DNA of 64,000 nucleotides from Allocoprobacillus halotolerans (GCF_024399475.1 NZ_CP101620.1:2213608-2277607), one strand, 5' to 3'; positions 50,048 through 60,823 are shown, counted from the stretch's first letter. Made by a program: numbers and translations. Notes: a model not told the origin generated them from the sequence alone.

Positions 50048-50958
50048 ATGTTTGACGTTTTTATAACATCTTTAACTTTTGTTTTGATTATTGTTATTGC
50101 CTATACACTTAAAAAGTTAAAAGTCTTAAAAAGAGTGATGCGAATATTCTTGCAACTATTATTATGAATGTGACTTTACCCTGTGCCCTTTTAACAAGTG
50201 CCAATGGTATATCTTTAGATGCAACGATTCTTATCTTGATTGCAGTAGGGATTCTTTCTAATGTATTGATGATTTGTGTAGGATATTTTGCTGCTTTTAA
50301 GGAACGTCCAATCTTAAAAGGAACATATATGATTAATGTTTCAGGGTATAATATTGGAAATTTTGTTTTACCTTTTGTGCAAGCCTTTTTTCCAGGCATG
50401 GGTGTTGTTTATTTATGTTCATTTGATATTGGAAATGCATTAATGGGACTAGGAATCACTTATGCAGTGGCTGATCATGTTGCCAGTGGTGAAAATTCAT
50501 TTTCACTTCTGGAAGTGTTTAAAAAACTTTTTTCATCTATTCCTTTTGATGTTTATTTGTTGATTTTTATCATGGCTATTTTTCATATTCAATTTCCATC
50601 GTTTCTTTTGTCTATGGCTACTACGATTGGGGCTGGCAATAGCTTTTTAGCAATGATGATGATTGGATTGATGCTTGAAATTAAAGTTTCACCAAGTGAA
50701 GCTTATCATGTTATCAAAATTATGATTTTAAGAATTGTTGGAACTATACTTGTGGCAGGATTGATTTTTGTAGCATTGCCATTACCAATACTTGCTAAGC
50801 AAATCTTAATCATGGCCTGTTGTGCCCCTTTATCCACAGTATCAGCTGTTTTTAGCCAAAGAATAGGATATAGTGGTGATATGCCTGCAACAACTAATTC
50901 TTTAAGCATTATAGTTTCCATTGTTTGTATGGTTATTTTGTTATTGATTTTTATTTAA
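50048..50958 (+). CDS. AEC-family permease (auxin efflux carrier-like), frameshifted
   Basis: Repaired 303 residues, about ten hydrophobic segments. Starts MFDVFITSLTFVLIIVIAYT, then LKKSDANILATIIMNVTLPCALLTSA, the AEC signature (first helix, then the N-x-x-L-P-C crossover). The C-terminal half has CCAPLSTVSAVFSQRIGYS. The break is an A5 run (50128-50132), one base short. Ribosome site AGAAGGAGAGG. A transporter of small organic acids or amino acids by family. Confidence 0.82.
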
Positions 50959-50961
50959 TGA

Positions 50962-50994
50962 AGATATTCTTATTGAGAGAGTATCTTTTTTCAA
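50962..50994 (+). terminator. Terminator before recG
   Basis: AAGATA ... TATCTT with T6. Confidence 0.65.
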
Positions 50995-51028
50995 AATTAT
51001 GATACAATAGACCTCAGGTGGTGCGAAA

Positions 51029-53036
51029 ATGACAGATATTCGATTATTAAAGACAACAGCCAAACGTATAGAACTTTTAGAACAAATGAATATTCATACT
51101 TTAGAAGATTTGATTACCCAATATCCCTATCGTTATGAAATTATTGAAGAACAATATCCAACTGAAGAAGATGACCATATCATCATTGAAGCAAACGTCA
51201 TTTCACCAGTAAAAATCTTTTTAAAGGAAGAATGTCAAGAATGACTTTTGAGGTTGAAGATCGTTATTTACAACATTTTCAAGTAACAATCTTTAATCGT
51301 CATTATTTAAGGCAATATTTAAAAATAGATACAACGATTACAATCATTGGAAAATGTCAACATCACCGTATTACGGCTTCAGATATTAAAATTAAGTCAT
51401 TGAAGGATATGGGAGGTATTTATCCTGTTTATTCATTAAAAGAAGGATTAACTCAAAAATCTTATCGGCAATATATAAAAAAAGCACTCCATCTTTTACA
51501 TCAACAAATTGAGGAATTTATTCCAGAAAAATATTTAATTCAACACCATCTAATACGTAAAGAAAATGCATTGTATTGTATTCATTTTCCAGAAAATAAA
51601 AAAGATATTCAAGAAGCTTTGAAATATTTAAAATATGAAGAATTTTTAAGGTTTCAATTAACGATGCAGCTGATTAAGCAACAACGTATTCAAGAAATTG
51701 GCATAGCCAAAGTTTTTGATATTGAAAAATTTCAAAACTGGATACTTTCCTTGCCTTTTGCTTTAACACAAGATCAACAAACATCTATTAAAGAAATCGT
51801 TGAAGATTTAAAGAGTCCTCATATGATGTATCGTTTTTTACAAGGTGATGTTGGTAGTGGTAAAACAGTTGTCAGCTCAGCAGCTTTGTATGCCAACTAT
51901 TTAGCAGGTTTTCAAGGGGCTTTAATGGCACCAACAGAAATTCTAGCAACCCAGCATTATCAGACTTTGATACAGTTTTTTGAAAATACAGATGTTCATA
52001 TTGAATTGTTGACAGGATCTTTATCAGTCAAAGAAAAAGAGGAAGTTTATCAAAAAATCATCAGTGGTGAGGCTGATATGATTGTAGGAACCCATGCTTT
52101 GTTTCAAGAAAAAGTAGTTTATGGTAATTTAGGTCTGGTGATTACAGATGAACAGCATCGTTTTGGGGTTATGCAAAGAAAAGCGTTGAAAAATAAAGGA
52201 CAACAAGTCGATTTTCTGATTATGAGCGCTACACCAATTCGCGTACTTTGGCCATTTCGATGTATGGGGATATGGATGTATCTACGATTAAAACAATGCC
52301 TCAAGGACGTTTGCCCGTCATTACACGTTATATTTCTTCTTCATCAATGAAACCAATATTAAAAGATTTAAAAGAATATCTATCACGTGGTGGACAATGT
52401 TATGTGATTTGTCCATTGGTTGAAGAAAGTGAGAATTTACAAGCCAAAAGTGCTATCCAAATTGCTGGAGCAATGCAAAAATATTTTCAATCGCAATATC
52501 AGGTTGGTCTTTTACATGGACAAATGAAAGAAGAAGATAAAGAAAAAGTTATGACTGGTTTTTTAAACAATACAATTCAAATTTTAGTTTCGACAACTGT
52601 AGTAGAAGTTGGTGTTGATGTTAAAAATGCGAATATGATGGTGATTTATAATGCTGAACGTTTTGGGATGAGTCAACTTCATCAATTACGTGGACGTATT
52701 GGACGTGGAAAAGAACAAGCCTATTGTTATTTGATGAGCTCATCTACAACATCAGAGGCTAAAGAACGTTTGAGATATTTAGAAAAAAGTCATGATGGTT
52801 TTGAAATTTCATTATATGATTTAAAATTAAGAGGACCTGGAGAAGTTTTAGGACATCGTCAAAGTGGTTTGCCAACTTTTTTGGTGGCTGATTTGATGAA
52901 AGACTTTCCCATCTTGTCTATTGCCAGAAAAGACGCTGATAAGATTATTCAAGACTATGTTCAAAAACATGAATATCAAGGGATTATTTGTAAGATTCAA
53001 GAGAAATTGAAAGTGAATAATGAATATGTTGATTAA
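51029..53036 (+). CDS. recG: ATP-dependent DNA helicase RecG, two frameshifts
   Basis: Repaired ~669 residues. The wedge OB domain is N-terminal; helicase motif I is LQGDVGSGKTVV, motif II DEQHRFG, motif III MSATPIPRTLA (restored), then VVEVGVDVKNANMMVI and QLHQLRGRIGRG. The frame breaks at a T5 run (51218-51222; T6 restores KIFFKGRMSRMTF) and at C 52240 (CC restores PIPRT). No other defect, so I take the gene to be functional. Normally lies next to fakA and before plsX-rnc in Firmicutes. Confidence 0.92.
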
Positions 53037-53071
53037 ATATGTTATACTTACAGACGGGGAGTGAATGAAAC

Positions 53072-54054
53072 ATGTATAAATTATCAATAGATGCAATGAG
53101 TGGTGATTTAGGAAGTTCAATTGTTGTAGAAGCTTGTGAAATGTTTATGAAAAAACATCAAGATGTAGAACTTTATGTCACTGGAAAAAAGAAGAATTAG
53201 AAAAATTATCTAAATATGCCAATATTCATATTGTGGATGCCAGAGATATTGTGAAAATGGATGATGGCATTATGTCAGTTCGTCGTAAAAAAGAATCAAG
53301 TATGGTTAAAGCTGTCATGATGGCAAGAGAAGGTGTTGTGGATGGTGTGGTTTCATGTGGTTCCACAGGTGCATTCTATACGAGTGCCATGCTATTTTTA
53401 AAACGTATTGAAGGGGTAGAAAAATCATGTTTAATGGTCATGATGCCAACTTATAATGGGAAAGGAATGGCGATGCTTGATGTTGGAGCTAATGCTGAAA
53501 ATACTGCCCAGCAACTTTATGACTTTGCAATTATGGGAAATATTTATGCGAAAAATATCAGAGGAATCGCAAAACCACGAGTTGCTTTATTAAATATTGG
53601 AACAGAGTCTAAAAAAGGTGATGAAGCCCATCAACAAGCCTTTCAATTATTAGAACAAAGTGATCGTTTGCATTTTGTGGGAAATGTTGAAGGACGAGAT
53701 ATCATTAGTGGTGATTATGATGTTGTGGTCACTGATGGTTTTAGCGGGAATATTGCTTTAAAAACATGTGAAGGTGTTGCAGCAACTTTAATGAAAATGA
53801 TTAAAGAAAGTATGATGTCATCATTAAAGGGAAAACTAGGAGCATTATTAGCGAAATCTTCATTATATAGTTTAAAAGAAAAATTTGATTATAAATCTGT
53901 AGGTGGCGCTTTAATGATGGGGTTTGAAAAAGCTGTTGTCAAAGCTCATGGTGCCAGTGATGCTAAAGCTTTCTCTAATGCAATGGAGTTAGCATACCAG
54001 ATGGTTAAATTAGATGTTGTGGGACAAATGAAAGAAGGATTAAGTCAAAAATGA
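53072..54054 (+). CDS. plsX: Phosphate acyltransferase PlsX, frameshifted
   Basis: Repaired 327 residues. N-terminus YKLSIDAMSGDLGSS (family: IDAMGGD), then DGVVSCGSTGAFYTSAML, MAMLDVGANAE, LLNIGTESKKG and VTDGFSGNIALKT. It makes acyl-phosphate from acyl-ACP for phospholipid synthesis, which links it to FakA upstream of the island. The frame breaks after VTGKK at an A6 run (53185-53190); A7 restores TGKKEELEKL. Overlaps rnc by four bases (ATGA). Confidence 0.92.
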
Positions 54055-54733
54055 AAATATTAGATTTTTTACAGAAAGAAAAGATACCATTTCAAAATAT
54101 AGCACTTTATAAAGAAGCTTTTACCCATGCTTCTTATGCAAATGAATCGCATTTTGTACATAAAGATTATGAACGCTTAGAATTTATGGGTGATGCTGTT
54201 TTACAATTATTTGTATCAGAATTTTTATTTCAACTTTTCCTTGATGTTCCTGAAGGAACATTAACGACTTTACGAAGTAAATTAGTTCGTGAAGAATCTT
54301 TAGCTCGTTTTTCCAAAGAATTAGGTTTAGGTGAATTGCTTTATTTAGGAGTTGGAGAAGAAAAAGTGGAGGACGCACACGTGAAAGTGTTTTAGCTAAT
54401 ATTTTTGAATCTTTTATTGGTGCATTGTATTTAGATTGTGGAAAAGATGAAGTTTTAAAGATTTTAGAACAAACTATTTTTAAACATGTCAATGATTTAG
54501 ATTATGATGATATTACTGATTATAAAACAACTTTACAAGAATTAATACAAGCTGATCAGCGTCGTACAGTTACATATGAATTATTAGAGACATCTGGTCC
54601 ATCCAATGCTCCTGAGTTTAAAGTGGCTGTCATGATGGATGACATGTGTTTAGGTGTAGGAAAAGGAACAAGCAAAAAACGAGCTGAACAACAAGCTGCA
54701 AAAGATGCTTTAAATAAATTAGCAACAAAATAA
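54051..54733 (+). CDS. rnc: Ribonuclease III, frameshifted
   Basis: Repaired 227 residues. The catalytic RNase III motif is YERLEFMGDAVLQLFVSEFL, the second ANIFESFIGALYLDCG, and the C-terminal dsRBD ends GVGKGTSKKRAEQQAAKDAL. The frame breaks at an A5 run (54361-54365); A6 restores EEKSGGRTRESVLAN. RNase III processes rRNA and mRNA and is usually needed, so a real break is unlikely. Confidence 0.93.
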
Positions 54734-54797
54734 AAATACTGAGGATTATGCCTAGACATTTTTGTGAGAATACACATACATTATCTTGGGAGTGATA

Positions 54798-55067
54798 ATG
54801 ATGTATAATCCATATATGTATGATGATGAAAGAATTGTGAATCCACGTGTTGGAGAAATTGTTTTGTATACGGTTCATAAAGGAGATAATGTTTATCGTA
54901 TTGCAAAAACTTTAAATAGTGAGGTGGCATGGATTCAAGCAATGAATCAATTGGATGATGATTTGTTAATTCATCCTCACCAGCAATTGTTGATTCCAAT
55001 TGTTTTTCAAAAAGTTCCACCAATACCACAACCTTATCAAAGAGAAACCTATGATTTATATTTTTAA
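54798..55067 (+). CDS. Small LysM-domain protein
   Basis: 89 residues with a single LysM motif (YTVHKGDNVYRIAKTLNSEV ... IHPHQQLLIP). No signal peptide, so it is probably cytoplasmic or spore/envelope associated, like SafA/YneA-type small LysM proteins; the exact role is unknown. The start is at 54798 or 54801, after GGGAGTGAT. Confidence 0.7.
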   Translation: MMYNPYMYDDERIVNPRVGEIVLYTVHKGDNVYRIAKTLNSEVAWIQAMNQLDDDLLIHPHQQLLIPIVFQKVPPIPQPYQRETYDLYF

Positions 55068-55120
55068 AAAATGCATAAGATTTGAAATTAAGCAAAAACT
55101 ATAAATAGGAGGTTTGGAAA

Positions 55121-55476
55121 ATGAAAAAAATAATCATCCTATTTATGGTTGCTTTGTTGTATGGATGCTCAAATGAAAAGCCAACAGAAGAAAAGAAAAC
55201 CCAATATAAAGATGGCACTTATACAACAACGGCGATGGGATATGGTGGCGAATTTGAAGTTGAAACAACATTAAAAGATGATAAAATTCAAGATATTGTT
55301 ATTAAAGAACATAATGAAACACCTTCTATTGGTGGTGTAGCTTTAGAACAAATGATTGAAACAATGAAAGAAAAAATCATTATGATGTGGATACAATTTC
55401 TGGGGCAACCAAATCATCACAGGCGTTGAAAGAAGCTGTTGCGAAAGCTTATGAAAAAGCCAAAAATGAATCTTGA
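55121..55476 (+). CDS. FMN-binding-domain lipoprotein, frameshifted
   Basis: Repaired 118 residues. Lipoprotein signal (IIILFMVALLYGC), a short linker, then an FMN-binding domain (YKDGTYTTTAMGYGGEFEVE ... VDTISGATKSSQALKEAV). The SGATKSS motif, whose Thr takes covalent FMN in RnfG/NqrC-type domains, is only read after restoring one A in the A6 run at 55371-55376. Probably an extracellular flavin-linked electron carrier. Confidence 0.82.
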
Positions 55477-55493
55477 TATTCTTTATTTGTCGA

Positions 55494-55527
55494 AAGTAGT
55501 TACAAAAAAATGTAGCTACTTTTTTTA
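55494..55527 (+). terminator. Terminator after the FMN-binding gene
   Basis: AGTAGTTAC / GTAGCTACT with T7. Confidence 0.75.
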
Positions 55528-55598
55528 TCTAGGAAGAATAAGTCTTTATTTTTTATAAAAAATGGTATATGATAATGAAAATGATAGGGGGCTAAATA

Positions 55599-57067
55599 AT
55601 GGAAGAAAACTATGTTGGTCGTGAAAGAAATATTACTTTAATTATGGATTTTTATGAATTGACGATGTCATATAATTATTTTAAATTAGGAAAACAGAAT
55701 GAAATTGTTTATTTTGATATGTTTTATCGTAAAAATCCTGATCAAGGTGGATTTGTGATTTTTGCTGGTTTACAGCAATTGATTGAAGCTATTGAAAATA
55801 TGCATTTTAGTGATGGAGATATTGAATATTTAAGATCTTTAAATGTTTTTGATGAGGATTTTTTCACTTATTTAAAAAATTTCCGTTTTACTGGAACGAT
55901 TTATTCAGTCAAAGAGGGAACACCTGTATTTCCTTATGAACCATTAATTACTGTGAAGGCAAAATTAATTGAAGCACAATTAATAGAGACATTTTTGTTA
56001 GTAACAATTAATCATCAATCTTTAATTGCAACAAAAGCAAGACGTATTGTTCAAGAGGCCAAGGGACGTGCTGTCATGGAATTTGGTGCTAGACGTGCAC
56101 AAGGTTATGATGGGGCTCATTACGGAGCAAGAGCAGCTTATATTGGCGGTGTTGTTGGAAGTGCTACAGTATCAGCTGGAAAAGATTTTCATATGCCGGT
56201 TTTAGGAACAATGGCTCATTCATTTGTCCAATCTTTTGATTCTGAATATGAGGCTTTTAAAGCTTATGCTACAACATATCCCGATAATTGTGTTTTATTA
56301 GTAGATACATATGATACTTTAAAGAGTGGTGTTCCTCACGCTATTCGTGTCGCTGAAGAAGTTTTAGCACCAATGGGGAAAAGATTAAAAGGAATTCGTT
56401 TAGATAGTGGGGATATTGCCTATTTAACAAAGAAAGCTAGAATGATGTTGGATGTAGCAGGGTTACATGATTGTCAGATTACTGTTTCTAATTCATTAGA
56501 TGAATATTTAATTCGTTCAATATTGGAACAAGGCGCTCAAATTGATTCTTTTGGTGTCGGTGAAAACATGATTGTCTCTAAATCTTCACCAGTTTTTGGA
56601 GGCGTTTATAAATTAGCTGCTGTTGAAAAAGATGGAGAGATTATTCCTAAAATTAAAATTTCTGAAAATACTGAAAAAATTACGAATCCAGGATTTAAGA
56701 AAGTCTATCGTCTAATCGAAAAAGAAACAAATAAAGCCATTGCTGATATTATTGCTTTCCATGATGAAATATTGGATGAAAATCAAGATTTAACGATTTA
56801 TCATCAATTAGATTCTTGGAAACATAAAACACTTTTTGCTGGTACATATGAGATTCATCCTTTACAGACACTTGTTTTTGATGAAGGAAAGAATGTCTAT
56901 CCGCATTATTCATTAGATGAAATTAGAAAGTATTCTGAGCAACAGAAACGTCTATTATGGGATGAAATCTTCCGTTTAGAATATCCTCATATGTATTATG
57001 TTGATTTGACACAAAAATTATTAGATTATAAGCTAAAAATGTTAGCGAAAGGAAAAAAGGACATTAG
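55599..57067 (+). CDS. pncB: Nicotinate phosphoribosyltransferase, probable 3' frame error
   Basis: Makes nicotinate mononucleotide in NAD salvage. Motifs: MDFYELTMSYNYFKLGKQNE, EFGARRAQGYDGAHYGARAA, GTMAHSFVQSF, RLDSGDIAYL and DSFGVGENM. As read it runs to 57134 into tyrA with an odd tail; adding one A to the A6 run at 57053-57058 gives LAKGKKGH and a stop at 57067, inside the terminator, 489 residues long. Ribosome site AGGGGG. Confidence 0.93.
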
Positions 57068-57079
57068 TCCTTTCTTTTT
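57056..57079 (+). terminator. Terminator of pncB
   Basis: AAAGGAC, loop ATTA, GTCCTTT, then C and T5. Confidence 0.8.
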
Positions 57080-57093
57080 AAAGGATTTGTTTT

Positions 57094-57922
57094 ATGATAA
57101 TTACAGTTGTTGGTTTAGGTGTTATAGGTGGTAGCTTTGTAAAAGCGTTGAAAGGCAAAGGATATGATGTATATGGTGTGGATTGTGATTTAAAGACTTT
57201 AGAAATGGCAAAGGCTGAGGGGTGTATTATAGAAGGATACCAAGATGGACATGAGATTATTGCTCGAAGTGATTTAACGATTATTTGTTTGTATCCTTCT
57301 AAAGTTTTAGAATTTATTGCTAATCATCAATTTAAAAAAGGTAGTATTGTGACAGACGTGGTTGGAATTAAATCTTATTTTTGAAACAGGCATTGGCTAT
57401 TATAGATAAAGATGTCGAGTATATCAGTGGTCATCCAATGGCTGGACGTGAGAAAAAGGATATCTTTATGCCAGTCAAGAAGTGTTTTATAATGCCAATT
57501 ATATTGTCATTCAACATGAATTCAATCAATTAGATAAAATTGAATGGATGCGTCAATTTGTTGGAAAGTTAGGTTTTAAAAGTGTCAAAATTATGAGTCC
57601 CTATGATCATGATGAAATCATTTCATTTACTTCTCAGTTACCACATACATTGGCAGTTGCTTTAATGAATAGTAATGATGAAAAATATGAAACTGGAAAG
57701 TATATTGGAGATTCTTTTCGTGATTTAACAAGAATTGCTAATATTAATGCAGACTTGTGGTCAGAACTTTTCTTCCACAATAAAGAATATCTATTGGCAT
57801 CAATGGAACGATTTGAAAAAGAGTTTGATCAGTTAAAACAAGCTATTGCTAATGGTGATGAAAAAACTTTAAAAGCTAAGTTTTTAGAATCCTCTAGACG
57901 ACGAGAGAAATTAGAAAAATAG
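57094..57922 (+). CDS. tyrA: Prephenate dehydrogenase-like protein, two frameshifts
   Basis: Repaired 276 residues. NAD-binding Rossmann start IITVVGLGVIGGSFVKALKG, then SIVTDVVGIKS, SGHPMAGREKKG and the helical C-terminal domain (DSFRDLTRIANINADLWSEL). It converts prephenate to 4-hydroxyphenylpyruvate in tyrosine synthesis. Breaks at T5 57378-57382 and A5 57453-57457; adding one base at each joins SYFLKQALAIIDKD and EKKGYLYASQEVFY. No ribosome site is clear, because pncB ends just upstream. Confidence 0.88.
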
Positions 57923-57960
57923 AAAGAAGAGACTTCATTGCATGAATAATCTTCTTTTTT
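57923..57960 (+). terminator. Terminator of tyrA and insertion point of the intron
   Basis: AAAGAAGA / TCTTCTTT stem with a long loop and T6. The intron begins at the base after the T tract. Confidence 0.75.
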
Positions 57961-59851
57961 GTATGCCGGGCATGGCATATATCTAGGTGGTGAAAGTCCA
58001 CTGTGGGGGGCGATGTCGCAACTGCCAACCACTAGCCAATATCAAGGGTGTCTATCGTGAGATGGAATCTGAAAGAAGATGGAGGCAAAGTCCTGGTCCG
58101 AGGAACACGAATCACATCAGGCATATAATAGGGACGAGTGTGCAAAACAACACGAAGTCATAAGAGGTTGCGGAATAGGACTATTATATGTAAATGTGGC
58201 GGATATATGGGAGGAAAGAGATATGACCTTATCCCGGGAGGTCTCACTAGCGATACAGCAGTAACAACGAATAGTGAGAAGTCAGCAGAAGTCGTAGTAG
58301 TAAGGAAGTGACTGTAATGGTCATGGAGCGAAGGACTGAATAAATCTATCAGTTATTGAATTTTGAATTGATTTCATTATACGAAACCGTGGAGATAGAC
58401 GAGTACACTAGAAGACCCGAAAGAAGAATGTAGGGAAGGTGAGTATAATGGATAGCGAAAGAAATGGAGGTAACGAAAATATGAAAACTGATAACACATT
58501 GCTTGAGGAAATGCTTAGTGATACTAATCTAGAACTAGCATTTACACAAGTCAAACGAAACAAAGGTGCAAGTGGAGTAGATGGAATGGAAGTAGCTGAA
58601 CTTAAAGACTATTTAGATAAACATCTAGAAGAAATTAAGGACAGTATACGAAACAAGACATATAAGCCACAACCTGTGAGAAGAGTAGAAATACCCAAAC
58701 CCGATGGCGGAATACGAAATCTAGGAGTGCCAACAGTACTTGATAGATTTGTCCAACAAGCCATAGCCCAAGTGTTAATACCTATCTATGAACCAATATT
58801 CAGTGACAATAGTTTTGGATTTAGACCAAATAGATGTTGCGAAATGGCAATCATCAAAGCATTGGAATATATGAATGAAGGCTATCAGTGGATAGTAGAT
58901 ATAGACCTAGAAAAGTTCTTTGATACAGTTAATCATGATAAACTTATTTCACTTGTCATGAAAGATGTAAAGAGTGGAGAAATAGTATCCCTAATTAGGA
59001 AATATCTAGTAAGCGGGATTATGATTGATAATGAATATAAAGAGTCAGTCGTAGGAACACCACAAGGTGGAAATCTAAGTCCGCTACTCAGTAACATAGT
59101 TCTCAATGAACTAGATAAGGAAATGGAAGCACGAGGACTAAGATTCACACGATATGCAGATGATTGTATTATATTAGTGGGTAGCAGTAAAGCCGCCGAT
59201 AGAGTAATGGAAAACATTAGTAAATTCATAGAAAAGAAACTAGGACTTAAAGTAAATATGACTAAAAGTAAAGTTTCCAAACCTAATGATATTAAATATC
59301 TAGGATTTGGATTCTATTATGACTCTTTTTCATCTATGTGGAAAGCAAAACCACATGAGAAATCTATCGCAACACTGCAAACAAAACTAAGGAGACTAAC
59401 AAATAGAAGTTGGTCAGTATCGTGGGAATATAGAATACTTAAGATAAGACAACTTGTAAATGGGTGGATTAACTATTACCGTATTGGAAATTTTATAAAA
59501 GTCTGTAGAAAACTAGATGCACAAATAAGATTTAGGATACGTATGTACTTATGGAAGAAATGGAAAACCATAGGAAATAGAGAAAAGCAACTAAGAAAGT
59601 TAGGGGCATTACCATGGCAAGCTAAAACTTGGGCAAACAGTCGAAAATCATATGCAAGATGTGCAAGTACATTTCTTCAAACAAGAATAACTAATGATTT
59701 ATTATATAGAAAAGGACTACCATCAATGGTAGCCCAATATCAGTTAAAACATATTTCAGTATAGATTTAAACCGCCGTATGCCGAACGGCACGTACGGTG
59801 GTGTGAGAGGTCGAAAATAAATATAAAATTATTTATTTTCTCCTACTCGAT
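57961..59851 (+). mobile_element. Group II intron, class C-like
   Basis: Starts near GTATGCCGGGCATGGC, runs through a structured ~480-base 5' region (domains I-IV), a reverse transcriptase gene, and ends with a domain V core (CCGCCGTATGCC ... GGCACGTACGGTGG), a domain VI stem around 59813-59840 and CTACTCGAT. Placement directly after a terminator stem is the hallmark of bacterial class C introns. The 5' and 3' ends are accurate to a few bases only. Confidence 0.82.
58448..59764 (+). CDS. ltrA: Group II intron reverse transcriptase/maturase
   Basis: ~438 residues. RT fingers and palm: ASGVDGMEVAEL, RRVEIPKPDGGIRNLGVPTV, DNSFGFRPNRCCEMAI, IVDIDLEKFFDTVNHDKL, GTPQGGNLSPLLSNIVLNEL and the catalytic YADD in FTRYADDCIIL. 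The maturase domain X follows (WKTIGNREKQLRKLG). There is no HNH endonuclease, as in class C introns. It is unbroken. The start may instead be ATG 58481, which has the better GGAGGT ribosome site. Confidence 0.9.
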   Translation: MDSERNGGNENMKTDNTLLEEMLSDTNLELAFTQVKRNKGASGVDGMEVAELKDYLDKHLEEIKDSIRNKTYKPQPVRRVEIPKPDGGIRNLGVPTVLDRFVQQAIAQVLIPIYEPIFSDNSFGFRPNRCCEMAIIKALEYMNEGYQWIVDIDLEKFFDTVNHDKLISLVMKDVKSGEIVSLIRKYLVSGIMIDNEYKESVVGTPQGGNLSPLLSNIVLNELDKEMEARGLRFTRYADDCIILVGSSKAADRVMENISKFIEKKLGLKVNMTKSKVSKPNDIKYLGFGFYYDSFSSMWKAKPHEKSIATLQTKLRRLTNRSWSVSWEYRILKIRQLVNGWINYYRIGNFIKVCRKLDAQIRFRIRMYLWKKWKTIGNREKQLRKLGALPWQAKTWANSRKSYARCASTFLQTRITNDLLYRKGLPSMVAQYQLKHISV

Positions 59852-59980
59852 TATATTTATGGAAAGAAAAGTGAAAAAATATGATTTTTTATAAAACGAA
59901 AAAACATTGAATTAAAGAAGAAAAAATAATTTATAGTATGAGATGTAGTAAGGGAATTATAAAAAAAACAAAAAAAGGTA

Positions 59981-60009
59981 TTGCATAAATGTGGAAAATA
60001 TTATATACT
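59981..60009 (+). promoter_or_regulatory. tRNA operon promoter
   Basis: TTGCAT, 17-base spacer, TATACT. 59852-59980 is AT-rich without genes. Confidence 0.7.
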
Positions 60010-60034
60010 ATTTGAGCAACGAGTTAAGGAAGTT

Positions 60035-60109
60035 GGTTCCATAGCCAAGTTGGTAAGGCTACAGACTGCAACTCTGTCATCGTCGGTTCGAGTCCGGCTG
60101 GAACCTCCA
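60035..60109 (+). tRNA. tRNA-Cys (GCA)
   Basis: Acceptor GGTTCCA/TGGAACC, anticodon loop CTGCAAC, encoded CCA. Confidence 0.93.
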
Positions 60110-60114
60110 TCGTT

Positions 60115-60203
60115 GCCCAGGTGGCGAAATTGGTAGACGCACAGGACTTAAAATCCTGCGGACCTTAAAATCCGTGCCGGTTCGACTCCGGCCCTGGGCA
60201 CCA
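60115..60203 (+). tRNA. tRNA-Leu (TAA)
   Basis: Acceptor GCCCAGG/CCTGGGC, loop CTTAAAA, long variable arm, encoded CCA. Confidence 0.94.
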
Positions 60204-60250
60204 GTTATAAAAATCGGCTCTGAAAAGAGTTGAAAAAAATAAAAAAAGTG

Positions 60251-60279
60251 TTGCAATTGAATATGAAATGTGATACTAT
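60251..60279 (+). promoter_or_regulatory. Internal tRNA promoter
   Basis: TTGCAA, 17-base spacer, TACTAT in the gap between tRNA-Leu and tRNA-Arg. Confidence 0.6.
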
Positions 60280-60298
60280 TGAATGGCACTGTTAAGAG

Positions 60299-60375
60299 GC
60301 GCTAGTAGCTCAACTGGATAGAGTGCTTGACTACGGATCAAGAGGTTGTGGGTTCGATTCCTGCCTAGCGCGCCA
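60299..60375 (+). tRNA. tRNA-Arg (ACG)
   Basis: Acceptor GCGCTAG/CTAGCGC, loop CTACGGA, encoded CCA. The A34 would be read as inosine. Confidence 0.94.
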
Positions 60376-60389
60376 ATCAATTATGTTAA

Positions 60390-60466
60390 CGGGAAGTAGC
60401 ACAGCTTGGTAGTGCACCTGGTTTGGGACCAGGGGGTCGCAGGTTCGAATCCTGTCTTCCCGACCA
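60390..60466 (+). tRNA. tRNA-Pro (TGG)
   Basis: Acceptor CGGGAAG/CTTCCCG, loop TTTGGGA, encoded CCA. Confidence 0.94.
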
Positions 60467-60473
60467 TTGTAAT

Positions 60474-60549
60474 GGGGCTTTAGCTCAGCTGGGAGAGCGC
60501 CTGCTTTGCAAGCAGGAGGTCAGCGGTTCGATCCCGCTAAGCTCCACCA
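60474..60549 (+). tRNA. tRNA-Ala (TGC)
   Basis: Acceptor GGGGCTT/AAGCTCC, loop TTTGCAA, encoded CCA. Confidence 0.94.
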
Positions 60550-60557
60550 TTATGTTG

Positions 60558-60649
60558 CGAGGTTTACCCAAGTCCGGCTGAAGGGATCGGTCTTGAAAAC
60601 CGACAGGGGATGAAAGTCCCGCGGGGTTCGAATCCCTCAACCTCCGCCA
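60558..60649 (+). tRNA. tRNA-Ser (TGA), slightly irregular
   Basis: Loop CTTGAAA, long variable arm, encoded CCA. The first acceptor position reads C opposite C where G is expected, and the T stem looks one G short (GCGGGG before TTCGAAT). Both fit small sequencing errors. Confidence 0.88.
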
Positions 60650-60667
60650 TTTTATTTAATTTCATAT

Positions 60668-60744
<77 letters not shown>

Positions 60745-60747
60745 AAT

Positions 60748-60823
60748 GGTCTGGTAGTTCAGTTGGTTAGAATGCCGCCCTGTCACGGCGGAGGTCGCGG
60801 TTCGAGCCCCGTCCAGACCGCCA
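60748..60823 (+). tRNA. tRNA-Asp (GTC)
   Basis: Acceptor GGTCTGG/CCAGACC, loop CTGTCAC, encoded CCA. Confidence 0.94.

Noticed and set aside
60077-60289. Reverse-strand open frame with GAQGRSRTGTDFKV across two tRNAs
   Set aside because: It is the antisense of tRNA-Cys and tRNA-Leu; such frames are a well-known false annotation.
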